A stretch of 64,000 nt of DNA from Methylotenera sp. (GCA_013141495.1 JABFQV010000007.1:1-64000); one strand, 5' to 3'. Positions 29,074-37,889 are shown, counted from the stretch's first letter. The notes: generated by a model from the sequence alone, not told the origin. Translations and numbers: made by a program.

Positions 29074-30022
29074 ACGACGTCACTGTCAACGCATCTAGTT
29101 GCAAACCACTATCGGTCATTGCCTGCGTTAAATGATCACTTTTATTTTTAAGCGTGTCTAAAGTAGCGGCTTGCTCAGCTAATATATTGATGCGCACATG
29201 CTCACCTACTAAGCTTAACTTAGCAGTCACTTTACCTAAGTTAGGTAAATGCAGAGTAATCTCGCTGGCAAAAGGTCGGCTTTCATCCAAGTCCTGCTGT
29301 ACAGGCTCTTCAGCATTCTGGCGATCTTGCAAATGCACATCCCAATCCATTTTCTGCCCAGGCCAAACTTCACCATGCCAAGACAAACGTTGATTATCTA
29401 ACACGGCTAATTGTTGCGCCATTAAAGTGGCAATTTGTGCATTATGTTGATTTTGGGGTTCTTGCATCAATGCGGCTACGGTGCGCTGCCCTTGTACCAT
29501 TGCATTTAAGTGTGATTCATAAAACAAGCCGCTGTTGCTTAACGCCTGCCTTAAATCCTGCGCTATCAATTGTGGGTTCTTAGGTGAGTGTGTCACCACT
29601 GACACGGCCTCAAACCGGGTTGAGGCTCCCGCAGTTTCGGCCTCTTTTAAATAACGCCCAAGCAACTGCGCCGCAGGGCTTAACTCAATTGCCGCGCCTG
29701 ACGACTTTGCAGTAGGTGGTGCAAGTAAAAATGTAGGTACGGGGCTATCTTGCATATAGCGTAGCAATAAAGTTTGGCCAGCGCGCGCCGCTGTACCCAA
29801 CTCCATTTTAAGCATGGTTTGATCAACCTTAACCAGATAAGCCTTATCATCTAGCTTGGTCATCACCTGCGCCAAATACTCCTGCCCTTTAACAAATGAA
29901 AACGCGCGGGCATTAAGCTCCTGCATCGCACTGCCAATGTTATCAGTCGCTAACACTGGCAGCACTCTAGCCACTGGGTTAACCACAGTACCGATGCTTA
30001 AATTATCAGGTGGTTTTAGCAT
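29066..30022 (-). CDS. Second FliK C-terminal-domain protein
   Basis: A 318-residue protein with a FliK-type C-terminal domain: FASEITLHLPNLGKVTAKLS, LVGEHVRINILAEQAATLDT and a final DSGLQLDALTVTSYE. The N-terminal 200 residues contain LLLRYMQDSPVPTFLLAPPT and LPVLATDNIGSAMQELNARA and are less repetitive than FliK proper. Genes of this kind usually pair with the free-standing FlhB domain, as here, with an eight-base overlap, and seem to act in export control; the exact role is unknown to me. It is not a fragment of the fliK at 21421-22737. Confidence 0.82.
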   Translation of the reverse strand: MLKPPDNLSIGTVVNPVARVLPVLATDNIGSAMQELNARAFSFVKGQEYLAQVMTKLDDKAYLVKVDQTMLKMELGTAARAGQTLLLRYMQDSPVPTFLLAPPTAKSSGAAIELSPAAQLLGRYLKEAETAGASTRFEAVSVVTHSPKNPQLIAQDLRQALSNSGLFYESHLNAMVQGQRTVAALMQEPQNQHNAQIATLMAQQLAVLDNQRLSWHGEVWPGQKMDWDVHLQDRQNAEEPVQQDLDESRPFASEITLHLPNLGKVTAKLSLVGEHVRINILAEQAATLDTLKNKSDHLTQAMTDSGLQLDALTVTSYE

Positions 30023-30037
30023 CTTTAACCATATAGA

Positions 30038-30361
30038 TTACTGACTATAAGCTTGCGTCAATCGCTGTTCAGTTTGGTGAGTATTCATCAGTTTATTTAG
30101 ACGCGCCATCCACGGAGATACCAAATTGCGTATTTCACGGTCATGGGCAAGAATACTTTTAATACTGGCCACTTTACGTTTAAGCGCATCCCCAGGCAAC
30201 GGCTCTGAGTTTTCCAATGTTTTTAGCTGGGCTACTTGCTGTGAGCAATTCACCTCAAGCTCAGTAAGCGCATCCCAATCCTGCATTCTGGCCGCATGCA
30301 ACATTTGCTGCATAATGTCAGCAACAGATTCATATAACACGATTGTATTTTGATGTTCCAT
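30038..30361 (-). CDS. fliT: FliT-like flagellar chaperone
   Basis: A 107-residue helical protein placed right after fliS, where fliT lies. It contains MLHAARMQDWDALTELEVNC (about residues 16-35), a pattern typical of FliT: tryptophan followed by acidic residues, and VASIKSILAHDREIRNLVSP. FliT chaperones the cap protein FliD and can regulate early genes. Sequence conservation in the family is low, so the position carries weight. It is 15 bases from the FliK-domain gene. Confidence 0.85.
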   Translation of the reverse strand: MEHQNTIVLYESVADIMQQMLHAARMQDWDALTELEVNCSQQVAQLKTLENSEPLPGDALKRKVASIKSILAHDREIRNLVSPWMARLNKLMNTHQTEQRLTQAYSQ

Positions 30362-30383
30362 GCAATTTTACCTTTGATTAAAC

Positions 30384-30902
30384 TTATGCCAAGTAGGCAA
30401 GGCTACGATTAACGCCAGCACCTTGCTGAGGTGTACTTTGTTGATTTGCACCAGCCTGATTAACGCCCGTTTGGTTAGCACCGGCTTGATTAACAACCTG
30501 AGCCACGGCTTTATTTTGATCAATCGCCTCCCAAGAGCTTTTTAAATCCGTTAAAAGCTTAATCACCTCTTGCACTATTTCCGGCTGGTTGCGCACATGG
30601 GCTGCAGTTAAGCGAGCGCTCATGTAGGCGTAAAGCGCATCTAGGCTTTCAGCAACTTCACCGCCGGCTTTTTTATCTAAACTCAAGCGCAAACCACTTT
30701 CAATAATCATAATCGCCTTACTCAACATCGCCCCTTTTTGTTGAATATCCTGGCTTTGCATGTGCACAATCGCACTGCGGCTCGCTGCAATCGCTCCATC
30801 GTAGAGCATCACAATCAGCTTCACCGGGCTAGCGGCTAGCACACCAGTTTCAATACCGATTTTGGCATAACCATTAACCCCTTGCTGATTCAGACCAAAC
30901 AT
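30384..30902 (-). CDS. fliS: Flagellin export chaperone FliS
   Basis: A 172-residue FliS, the chaperone that keeps flagellin unfolded until export. The four-helix core shows YAKIGIETGVLAASPVKLIV, MLYDGAIAASRSAIVHMQS and LDALYAYMSARLTAAHVRNQ. The tail (about residues 135-172) is unusual: Asn/Gln/Gly/Ala-rich, built of near repeats such as VNQAGANQTG, which extends it about 35-40 residues beyond typical FliS. It is 14 bases downstream of fliD. Confidence 0.95.
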   Translation of the reverse strand: MFGLNQQGVNGYAKIGIETGVLAASPVKLIVMLYDGAIAASRSAIVHMQSQDIQQKGAMLSKAIMIIESGLRLSLDKKAGGEVAESLDALYAYMSARLTAAHVRNQPEIVQEVIKLLTDLKSSWEAIDQNKAVAQVVNQAGANQTGVNQAGANQQSTPQQGAGVNRSLAYLA

Positions 30903-30916
30903 AATGATGTCCTTTT

Positions 30917-32611
30917 CTAGTTGTTATTAGCGTTAATTGAAGCAATTTGCTGCGTTAGAAAGCTACTGGTGGTTGACATGCTTGATAGCAAAGTATCAAG
31001 CCTAGTAAACTGCGCGCGATAACGTGCTTCGATCGAGGCTAAACGTACATTAAGCGCATCGGTCTGTTTATCCAAACGTTTAATAGAGTTAGTAATCCCG
31101 TCAGTTTTTGCGGTTAAAATACCCGTATCACTCAGCAAGTTTTTAATCACGCTATCTAGCTGCGCGGCATAACCAATACTAAAGTTAACCGTACCGCGCG
31201 CACCCAAGGCCCCGCCTGCTACCTTTAGACTTAACCCTTCACTCGCATCACCTATTGCGCCTATTAAATTAGTGCCACTGCCCGTTGCCGTTACGCCATT
31301 AATCGTCCCCTGAGCGTTAACCAAGCTAGTACCAAGTTGACTCACGGTAACGGCATAAGTGCCGGCTTGGGTTTTGCTGGTGCTGGCTACAAAGCTTATT
31401 TGCGGGTCTGTGGCTTTAGCCGTGGCAGCAAATAAGCTGGCAATATCACCAAAGTTATTAGTAATCGCGCTAGTGAGTTTAGTGGCATCAAGCGCTAGCT
31501 GCCCGGTACGCTGAAAAGACACACCAATATGGCTAAGAGAATTAAGCGAACTGCCGTTAGCAACCGTGCTAGTCATCACCGCTCTTATTTGGTTAATCAC
31601 GCCTCTGGCGGTGGCGTCACCTAATAGTACGCCGGAGGCCTTGCCTGCCCCATCGAACTTGGTCAGATTACGCAAGGTGGTATCTAATTTATTAAACGCA
31701 TCTACAAAAGCAGTGACAGAGGTTTTTACGGCCTCTTGGTTGCTGGCAACGCCCAAACTCACTGCGTTACCGCCACTGGTTGTTAATAAATTGAGTGTCA
31801 CACCTTCAATCATATCGCTAATCGAGTTACTAGATTTAACCACCGCAATGCCGTCAACCTCTAAAATCGCATCTTTAGCAGCTTGCACTTGTGTTAAGTT
31901 TTTACCTGCACCTGCACTCGCCGTTGGATCATAAGCCAATTGCGACAAACCAACCGCATCCAGATGGTTGGCATCATCATCTACCACGGATATTTTTAGA
32001 CTATTCACTTCACCGGTGTCTTTAGAGGTAATCACCAACCGATTACCGGCGCCGTCATTCACAATGGTTGCACTTACACTACTGTTTGCGGCGTTAATCG
32101 CATCACGCACACCAGCTAGTGTGTTATTGGTGCTATCAATTGTGATATTTACATCTGTTTTAGCGACATTAGGTGAAAATGTACTGGGTGATGGTGGCGA
32201 AATTACCTCGGGGGTAAATGTGCCAAATGAAATTGTAAGTGTACCGGTACCCACAACATCTGATGTATTGGCAAAGCCGCCCAGCGCCAGCTTTTGAGAT
32301 TTTGCCAACTGGCTAACGCTCACTGCGTAGTCTCCGACAGTAGCACTACCATTAGAAGTAGCGCTAAATACACTGGTATTAGCGGAGGTTACTGTTTGTG
32401 CATTAAACTTAGTAACACTTGAAAGCGCGCTGACTGAAGTTTGAAAAGTGGACAAGGCGCTCTTTAAGCTACCGTACGCCGATATTTCAGATTGATAAGT
32501 TGTTTTTTGTTTTGCCACTGCGTTTAATGGCTTTTTTTCGACATTCATCAAACTGGCCACGATGGACTCTACGTCTAGGCCAGATCCAATCCCTGCGGAT
32601 GAAATTCCCAT
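30917..32611 (-). CDS. fliD: Flagellar filament cap protein FliD (HAP2)
   Basis: A 564-residue FliD, the pentameric cap under which flagellin folds. Start: GISSAGIGSGLDVESIVASL, then MNVEKKPLNAVAKQKTTYQS and ISAYGSLKSALSTFQTSVSA, the FliD_N signature. End: RLASIEARYRAQFTRLDTLL and SSFLTQQIASINANN. The middle is Ser/Thr/Ala-rich variable sequence. A sigma-28 promoter lies about 96-122 bases upstream; fliS and fliT follow in the same run. Confidence 0.96.
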   Translation of the reverse strand: MGISSAGIGSGLDVESIVASLMNVEKKPLNAVAKQKTTYQSEISAYGSLKSALSTFQTSVSALSSVTKFNAQTVTSANTSVFSATSNGSATVGDYAVSVSQLAKSQKLALGGFANTSDVVGTGTLTISFGTFTPEVISPPSPSTFSPNVAKTDVNITIDSTNNTLAGVRDAINAANSSVSATIVNDGAGNRLVITSKDTGEVNSLKISVVDDDANHLDAVGLSQLAYDPTASAGAGKNLTQVQAAKDAILEVDGIAVVKSSNSISDMIEGVTLNLLTTSGGNAVSLGVASNQEAVKTSVTAFVDAFNKLDTTLRNLTKFDGAGKASGVLLGDATARGVINQIRAVMTSTVANGSSLNSLSHIGVSFQRTGQLALDATKLTSAITNNFGDIASLFAATAKATDPQISFVASTSKTQAGTYAVTVSQLGTSLVNAQGTINGVTATGSGTNLIGAIGDASEGLSLKVAGGALGARGTVNFSIGYAAQLDSVIKNLLSDTGILTAKTDGITNSIKRLDKQTDALNVRLASIEARYRAQFTRLDTLLSSMSTTSSFLTQQIASINANNN

Positions 32612-32706
32612 GCCAATCTCCTTCGTTCACTTTTGACCAATTAAACAAAAGCTTATTTAATTACCATTTAATAAAAAACGCCAATAAACAAACCGCTCTA
32701 CAAATA

Positions 32707-32733
32707 TTAACGGCAGAATATCAGTAAAATTTA
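32707..32733 (-). promoter_or_regulatory. Sigma-28 promoter upstream of fliD
   Basis: The minus strand reads TAAA, 15 bases, GCCGTTAA, one base from the consensus GCCGATAA with exact spacing. It serves fliD-fliS-fliT and probably the two export-control genes after them. Confidence 0.78.
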
Positions 32734-33134
32734 GTTATTCAAGCGAGGAATTAAGAGTATTTAATCTATCTATTTAACTTAAAGGTGACACTATCAGGTG
32801 ACATCTCACCTGAGCCTAGGAAACCGCTGATTTACTCAACTGCTCACCCTGAGCCTGTCGAAGGGTGTTTTTAATACAGTGATTCTTAAGATGAAAGTAT
32901 TGGCATGGTTCGACAGGCTTCTCGCATGAATAACCAGCTTTAGCTGGTATATTCTGCGGTGATGTCAAGTACTGGCGCACCACGAACCGATTTATTCAGC
33001 GCCGCCCTAGTTGAAATAAGTGATTTTCAACCAGTTGATTTTAAATTGTAAAACCATGCAACTTACGGGTGAATACCAACAAAACTGTAGTGACTGCCGA
33101 ATGCGCTGAGGCTCGCAAAGCGGCAGGCTTTGAT
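32734..33134. other. Gene-poor stretch with REP-like hairpins between flaG and fliD
   Basis: No supportable gene. It holds a hairpin CACCCT-GAGCCTGTCGA-AGGGTG (32845-32867), a second partial GACAGGCTTCTC element near 32910-32925 in the opposite sense, and an ACCAGCT-TT-AGCTGGT hairpin (32933-32948). The TGAGCCTGTCGAAG core also occurs at 28658-28672 and near 35600-35613, so it is a dispersed repeat. Confidence 0.7.
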
Positions 33135-33506
33135 TTAAGCAGTTTGCCTAATCACCAAGCCTTGTAAGCGACCTAATGTTTTAGAAAATGCCAATACTTC
33201 TTCATTCGGAATTTGTCTCAACACTTTTTGTGTGGAAGTATCAACTACTTTAACCACCATACGGTCAGACTCTTGATCCATTGAAAACTCAATGTTTTGC
33301 AATGTAGGCGCAACCAGCTCATTCAATTTTTTAACGGCGGCGGCAAGCGAAGCTTTATCCACCTCTACCGGCGGTTTGTTTTCAACAGCCTTCACCCCTA
33401 CCGCAACGCTTGCCGGCTTATCAACGGCACCTGGCCCACCAGCAGCACTCTGCGGAGCCGTTGGTCTTTTTACAGCGCCATAAGCCTCTAATGATGAATT
33501 GAACAT
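33135..33506 (-). CDS. flaG: FlaG family flagellar protein
   Basis: A 123-residue FlaG. The C-terminal FlaG domain is clear: LQNIEFSMDQESDRMVVKVV, DTSTQKVLRQIPNEEVLAFS. The N-terminal half is Ala/Pro/Val-rich linker. FlaG genes often lie between fliC and fliD, as here, and affect filament length in several bacteria. AAGGAGATAA precedes the ATG. Its own sigma-28 promoter sits about 145-170 bases upstream. Confidence 0.93.
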   Translation of the reverse strand: MFNSSLEAYGAVKRPTAPQSAAGGPGAVDKPASVAVGVKAVENKPPVEVDKASLAAAVKKLNELVAPTLQNIEFSMDQESDRMVVKVVDTSTQKVLRQIPNEEVLAFSKTLGRLQGLVIRQTA

Positions 33507-33648
33507 GATTATCTCCTTTGTAAAACCCTACATAACGATCAATCATGCAGGTGATAGAGTGATTAAATTCTTAAACTTTATTAAAATTAACTACATTTGC
33601 CTTTGTTGCATTTAAAACCTCATTCGGTTTTATCTGCTTCTACTTCCG

Positions 33649-33675
33649 TTATCGGCAGCGTTTATTGAAAATTTA
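33649..33675 (-). promoter_or_regulatory. Sigma-28 promoter upstream of flaG
   Basis: The minus strand reads TAAA, 15 bases, GCCGATAA: a perfect match to the sigma-28 consensus and spacing. It gives flaG a late-class promoter separate from that of fliC. Confidence 0.87.
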
Positions 33676-33847
33676 GGGCTAATGCAAAATATTTTTAATT
33701 ATTTTTTACAACGCTCAAATATCAGGAGAAAATCCCACCGGTTGATAACAGCCTCGATAGCTCGACAAGCCCACCAACCATGCAATGCAATCTAGCAAGC
33801 CTCGATGTAACGCTGTGGAATCGAGGGCAACACCCTAGCACCAACAT
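33676..33847. other. Non-coding stretch between fliC terminator and flaG promoter
   Basis: No gene seen. It contains an imperfect hairpin-like string at about 33812-33832 (CCTCGAT and ATCGAGG around GTAACGCTGTGGA), whose middle resembles a string upstream of fliC at about 35526-35545. Confidence 0.5.
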
Positions 33848-33884
33848 AAAAAAACCCACAGGACGATTAGTCCTATGGGTTTTA
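33848..33884 (-). terminator. Terminator of fliC
   Basis: Stem AAAACCCACAGGAC / GTCCTATGGGTTTT with one mismatch around a GATTA loop; on the minus strand a run of T follows. It sits about 43-79 bases after the fliC stop. Confidence 0.85.
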
Positions 33885-33926
33885 ACTTACTTATTACGTA
33901 TTTTTAAACGTAACTGCTTACTAAAC

Positions 33927-35129
33927 TTAACCTCTTAACAGTGCTAACACGCCGTTAGGGAGAGAGTTTGCTTGCGCTAACATCGCAGTACCTGCTTGTT
34001 GCAAGATTTGACCACGAGTCAAGTTTGCAGTTTCTGCCGCAAAGTCAGCATCCATGATACGAGATTTAGCTGATGAAATATTCTCTACAGAAGTTTGCAA
34101 ATTGCTAATCACAGAGTTAAAGCGGTTTTGCACTGCACCCATCGCTGCACGACCAGTATTCACTTCAGAGAGCGCTCTATCAATCGTAGCGATCATGGTT
34201 TGTGCATTAGCATAAGATTTCACGTCCCCAGCACCCACTTGAGTACCTGCAAGTTTTGCTGATGATGCTCCAGTTGTACCAGCAGTTAAACCTGTAGTAG
34301 CAACTGTTGCTGTTCCTGAGCTTGCCACAATAATTTCAGATGTTGAAAGGCCAGTCACTGCAGCACCAGCTGAATCAAGACCAGAAGTACCTGCCAATTT
34401 ACTCAACGTTACTAAACCCGCTACATCAGCTGTTGCAGTTACTCCAGTTTTATCAGTAATTGCATTGATGGCTGCAGCTAATGAAGCACCGCGATCTGGA
34501 GCTGCAGTTCCAGCAGCCACGGCTCCAACATCGAAGCCGTTAATTTTCAAATCACCAGCTGTGATAGCGGTAAAGGCAGTAGCCGCCAAACCAGTTACTG
34601 TTGACTTATATCCTTTGCCAAGTGCTGTAGTTTGAACATTCGCAATATCGCTTATACCAATAGTCTCACCTGCGTTTGCACCTACTTGGAAGTTTTGGTT
34701 AGCAAAACTACCATCTAACAACTTAGTACCATTGAATGAAGTTTGAGAAGATACGCGTTGAATTTCTGCTTGCAGCTGTACCACCTCAGAATTCAGCGCA
34801 TCACGGTCAACTTGTGTATTAGTAGCGTTAGATGATTGAACAGCTAATTCACGCATACGTTGTAAGCTATCGGTTACTGATGACAAAGCACCTTCAGCAG
34901 TTTGCGCTAAAGAAATACCATCATTTGAGTTACGAATCGCCACTGCCTGACCGCGAATTTGTGAATCCATACGGTTAGCAATGGACAAGCCAGCAGCATC
35001 ATCTTTAGAGCTGTTAATACGTAAGCCTGATGATAAACGTTGAATTGATGTGTTAAGTGAGCTTTGTGATGCGCTTAAATTACGTTGTGTGTTAAGTGAA
35101 GCGATGTTGGTATTGATGACTGAAGCCAT
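33927..35129 (-). CDS. fliC: Flagellin FliC
   Basis: A 400-residue flagellin. The N-terminal D0/D1 is textbook: ASVINTNIASLNTQRNLSAS, SIQRLSSGLRINSSKDDAAG, QRMRELAVQSSNATNTQVDR. The C-terminal D0 is SRIMDADFAAETANLTRGQI and LAQANSLPNGVLALLRG. The central domain (about residues 180-310) is short and Ala/Thr/Gly-rich. AGGAGAAAT precedes the ATG. A sigma-28 promoter and a terminator enclose it, so it is monocistronic. Only one flagellin gene is in the window. Confidence 0.97.
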   Translation of the reverse strand: MASVINTNIASLNTQRNLSASQSSLNTSIQRLSSGLRINSSKDDAAGLSIANRMDSQIRGQAVAIRNSNDGISLAQTAEGALSSVTDSLQRMRELAVQSSNATNTQVDRDALNSEVVQLQAEIQRVSSQTSFNGTKLLDGSFANQNFQVGANAGETIGISDIANVQTTALGKGYKSTVTGLAATAFTAITAGDLKINGFDVGAVAAGTAAPDRGASLAAAINAITDKTGVTATADVAGLVTLSKLAGTSGLDSAGAAVTGLSTSEIIVASSGTATVATTGLTAGTTGASSAKLAGTQVGAGDVKSYANAQTMIATIDRALSEVNTGRAAMGAVQNRFNSVISNLQTSVENISSAKSRIMDADFAAETANLTRGQILQQAGTAMLAQANSLPNGVLALLRG

Positions 35130-35222
35130 GATATTTCTCCTAAGTTTTTAGTTAACCTACTATTACACCGTCTTGCTTTTAGCGTTGCAGATGTTGTTCA
35201 ATTTGCGCTGCTGTTGTAACTA

Positions 35223-35249
35223 TTATCGGTAGGCTTTTTAAAAAGTTTA
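35223..35249 (-). promoter_or_regulatory. Sigma-28 promoter upstream of fliC
   Basis: The minus strand reads TAAA, 15 bases, ACCGATAA (consensus GCCGATAA). Exact spacing; about 94-120 bases before the ATG. Confidence 0.82.
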
Positions 35250-35648
35250 GCGTTTGGTTGAAAAAAATTTAAACTTAATTTTTATCTAAAATCTAAATCT
35301 ACGCTTTACTTTTATCACTTGCCGATTAAGCAATCCTGATGTTTAGGGTATCGGTTGTGATGGCTAAATCTTTAGGGGATGTAAAATTTATGGTGAGTTT
35401 TTTGCTAAAAAACATGGTAAATATAATTTACAATATAAATAAAAATCAAAGGCTTATAAAATTATTGGCTAGATATAACAATCGTTATAAATAAATGAAC
35501 CGCCCTCCTACAGTAAGTAAGCTTGGTGTAACATTGTGGAATAAAGGGGCAAAGTCACGCTAGCTTTGATTCCGCGAAGCTACGTAAAGGGCTACATGAC
35601 TGAGCCTGTCGAAGTGGCTACATCAAAGCTATATATTGTTAGATCAAC
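35250..35648. other. AT-rich non-coding stretch upstream of fliC
   Basis: No gene seen. An AT-rich part (35250-35500) is followed by a hairpin whose arms AGCTTTGAT / ATCAAAGCT (near 35573 and 35621) enclose a TGAGCCTGTCGAAG repeat. It ends just after the stop of the response regulator gene. Confidence 0.55.
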
Positions 35649-36293
35649 TTACTCCACTAGGCCAAACTTAAATGCGTAATGTGTAAGCTCTGAATTGTGG
35701 CGTAACTGCATTTTGTCTAACAAACGGCTACGGTACATACTGATAGTTTTTACTGATAATGATAGTTTTTCTGCAATTTCGCTCACAGATGAGCCGGATG
35801 CAATCAAAATCAGGGTTTGAAATTCACGATCTGATAGCAGTTCATGCAGGGCTTTGTTGTTTTCCATGCCAACTTGGTTGGCTAAAATTTCGGCGACTTC
35901 AGGGGTGATAAATTTTTTACCTTTGGCAACGGTGTGAATCGCGTTAACCAGTTCTGACGATGCACTTTGCTTACACAAATAGCCGGCAGCGCCTGCTTTT
36001 AGTGCGCGCACTGCGTATTGGTCTTCTTTATGCATCGATAGCATGAGTACAGCAATGTGATTATTTTCACGTTTAATGTATTTCAGTGCGTCTATGCCAC
36101 TACGGTCTGGCATTGAAATATCCAGCAACATCACGTCCGCATTAGGTTGGCAGCCTAGTTTAATCGCCTCATTCGCATTTTGCGCTTCAGCAATCACCAC
36201 AATGTCTTCTGTTTCGGCCAAAATTTGTTTAAGGCCTGCTCTTAAAATGGCATGGTCATCCGCGATGATGACCTTAATTTTATTTTTTTTCAC
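35649..36293 (-). CDS. NarL/FixJ-type response regulator
   Basis: A 214-residue two-domain regulator. The receiver has DD at residues 12-13, the phosphoacceptor Asp58 in VMLLDISMPDRSG, Ser85-region MLSMHKEDQY and Lys108 in YLCKQSA. The C-terminal LuxR helix-turn-helix is LSDREFQTLILIASGSSVSE and IAEKLSLSVKTISMYRSRLL. It follows a histidine kinase gene on the same strand; the 224-base gap between them contains a MITE-like element. Target genes are not evident; it is next to fliC but could act elsewhere. Confidence 0.93.
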   Translation of the reverse strand: MKKNKIKVIIADDHAILRAGLKQILAETEDIVVIAEAQNANEAIKLGCQPNADVMLLDISMPDRSGIDALKYIKRENNHIAVLMLSMHKEDQYAVRALKAGAAGYLCKQSASSELVNAIHTVAKGKKFITPEVAEILANQVGMENNKALHELLSDREFQTLILIASGSSVSEIAEKLSLSVKTISMYRSRLLDKMQLRHNSELTHYAFKFGLVE

Positions 36294-36340
36294 TATTAGC
36301 TACACCGTCATATTTAAAAATGCACAATAAATAATAAAAC

Positions 36341-36513
36341 GAGACCTTTGCACGAAACACTAAAAAGCCTATTTTTATCAAGAACGCTAAAATCATGTCA
36401 TTTCGAACGAAGAGAGAAATCTAATTAATTCAACACGTTGCAAAGATTCCTCTCTTCGTTCGGAATGACAACTTGAGAATTTTTAGCTTTAAATCGGTTC
36501 GTGCAAAGCTCTC
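36341..36513. mobile_element. MITE-like element, copy A
   Basis: A 173-base non-coding element with terminal inverted repeats GAGACCTTTGCACGAAAC and, at the other end inverted, GAGAGCTTTGCACGAACC (16 of 18 match). An inner inverted repeat (36397-36469; GTCATTTCGAACGAAGAGAG arm) forms a second hairpin. The ends resemble IS5-family termini as I remember them. Flanks are AAAAC and AAAGC, an imperfect 5-base duplication. It lies between the kinase stop (36518) and the regulator start (36293). Confidence 0.75.
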
Positions 36514-36517
36514 AAAG

Positions 36518-37690
36518 CTACGCAATAGGCAACTTTACCGTCACCACAGTGCCATGCTTGCCAGCTTGATCGATACTAAAGCTACCCTGTAACGCCGCCA
36601 CGCGTTCTTGCATACCACGCAGGCCAAATGAATTGGCTTTAAACGTATCGCTAGATTTTATTCCGACCCCGTCATCACTAATCGTCAGCACAATTTCTTT
36701 AGCATGTGCGCTGATATCCAAGCTTACTTTTTTTGCGCCCGCATGTTTTGCAATGTTAGACATTGATTCCTGACAAATGCGAAATAAGGTAATCGCTTGG
36801 TCTGGCGTCACTTCAATTTCAGCTTGGTTACAAGTAAATTTACAAGGGGTGGCGCTATGCTTCTCAAACGCATGCGCCTGCCATTCTAACGCTGCCACAA
36901 TACCTAAATCCAGTATGTTTGGTCTTAAATCACTTGAAATTCTATGTACTGCTTCAAAAGTATTGTCTATTACAGATTCCAGGTTCTGCGCTTGCTCCAC
37001 TGATACCGCCTGCCCTGCTCCCAGACGTTTAATAATAGACGACAAGCCAATTTTAACTGCGGTTAAATTACCACCCAAATCATCATGAATTTCACGCGCA
37101 ATTCTGGTGCGCTCCTGCTCTTTAATTTGATTCAAATGCGTGGTGAGTTCAGCCAACTCACGGCGAGACTCTTCAATTTCATGCTTTTCATTCTTACTTT
37201 GTGTGATGTTGATCATAATGCCTTCCCACTGGGTTTCACCAGTAGTTAGCACTCTGGGCGTGGACCGCACATTGATCCATTTATTATCTTGCCAATTATC
37301 AATCCAAACCCGCCCTTCCCAATCTAACACATTAAGATTTTTGGCTGATAAAGTCAGGCGTTTACGCAACGCAGACCGATCCTTTGCATTCATTAAGGCA
37401 TAAAACAGCGTTGGATTTTGTTTTAATTCTTCAGCCGTTAAACCAAGCAACGCCTTACAGCCTTCACTTAAGTAGATAAATTTTATTTCTGCATTGGCAT
37501 CAAGCTGAAACTGGAAAAACAAGCCCGGCATATTTGACACCATGGCATGAAAGCGAATTTCAACATCGCTTAACACCTGTACCGATTGTTCTTTACAGGT
37601 ACCGCAATCTAAAGCTACGGCAGATAATAGCGCGTTATCGGGCAATGCCGTTTGCTGTGACAGCTTTTGTTGATCAATAATTTTATGCAT
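36518..37690 (-). CDS. Cytoplasmic PAS sensor histidine kinase (HisKA_3)
   Basis: A 390-residue kinase of the NarX/UhpB type without membrane segments. A PAS/PAC module (about residues 45-175) contains KFIYLSEGCKALLGLTAEEL and WEGIMINITQSKNEKHEIEE. The HisKA_3 phosphorylation site is His in RTRIAREIHDDLGGNLTAVK (about residue 208). The ATPase part has the N-box SMSNIAKHAGAKKVSL, TISDDGVGI and FGLRGMQERV. The N-terminus has a Cys pair CGTCKE (about residues 30-35). It is upstream of the response regulator at 35649, its presumed partner. Signal unknown. Confidence 0.93.
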   Translation of the reverse strand: MHKIIDQQKLSQQTALPDNALLSAVALDCGTCKEQSVQVLSDVEIRFHAMVSNMPGLFFQFQLDANAEIKFIYLSEGCKALLGLTAEELKQNPTLFYALMNAKDRSALRKRLTLSAKNLNVLDWEGRVWIDNWQDNKWINVRSTPRVLTTGETQWEGIMINITQSKNEKHEIEESRRELAELTTHLNQIKEQERTRIAREIHDDLGGNLTAVKIGLSSIIKRLGAGQAVSVEQAQNLESVIDNTFEAVHRISSDLRPNILDLGIVAALEWQAHAFEKHSATPCKFTCNQAEIEVTPDQAITLFRICQESMSNIAKHAGAKKVSLDISAHAKEIVLTISDDGVGIKSSDTFKANSFGLRGMQERVAALQGSFSIDQAGKHGTVVTVKLPIA

Positions 37691-37889
37691 GCTGATGATT
37701 CCAATAGTAGTTGCACCGTGCTAAAAACCAACACATCAGGCGCAACTAAACTTTAAACCTAAAATCTCTTTTTATCCATGAATGTAATTTTTAGGCGGCT
37801 TCAATTAATTTTTAACACAAGCTTTTAAACACCTAGTTTATTTTTATCTGATTTTAATTTGCCGTTACACACTTAAATAAAAAATATGC

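Noticed and set aside
36397-36469. CRISPR-like repeats among the GTCATT hairpins
   Set aside because: They are single inverted repeats at scattered sites, with no spacer array and no cas genes.
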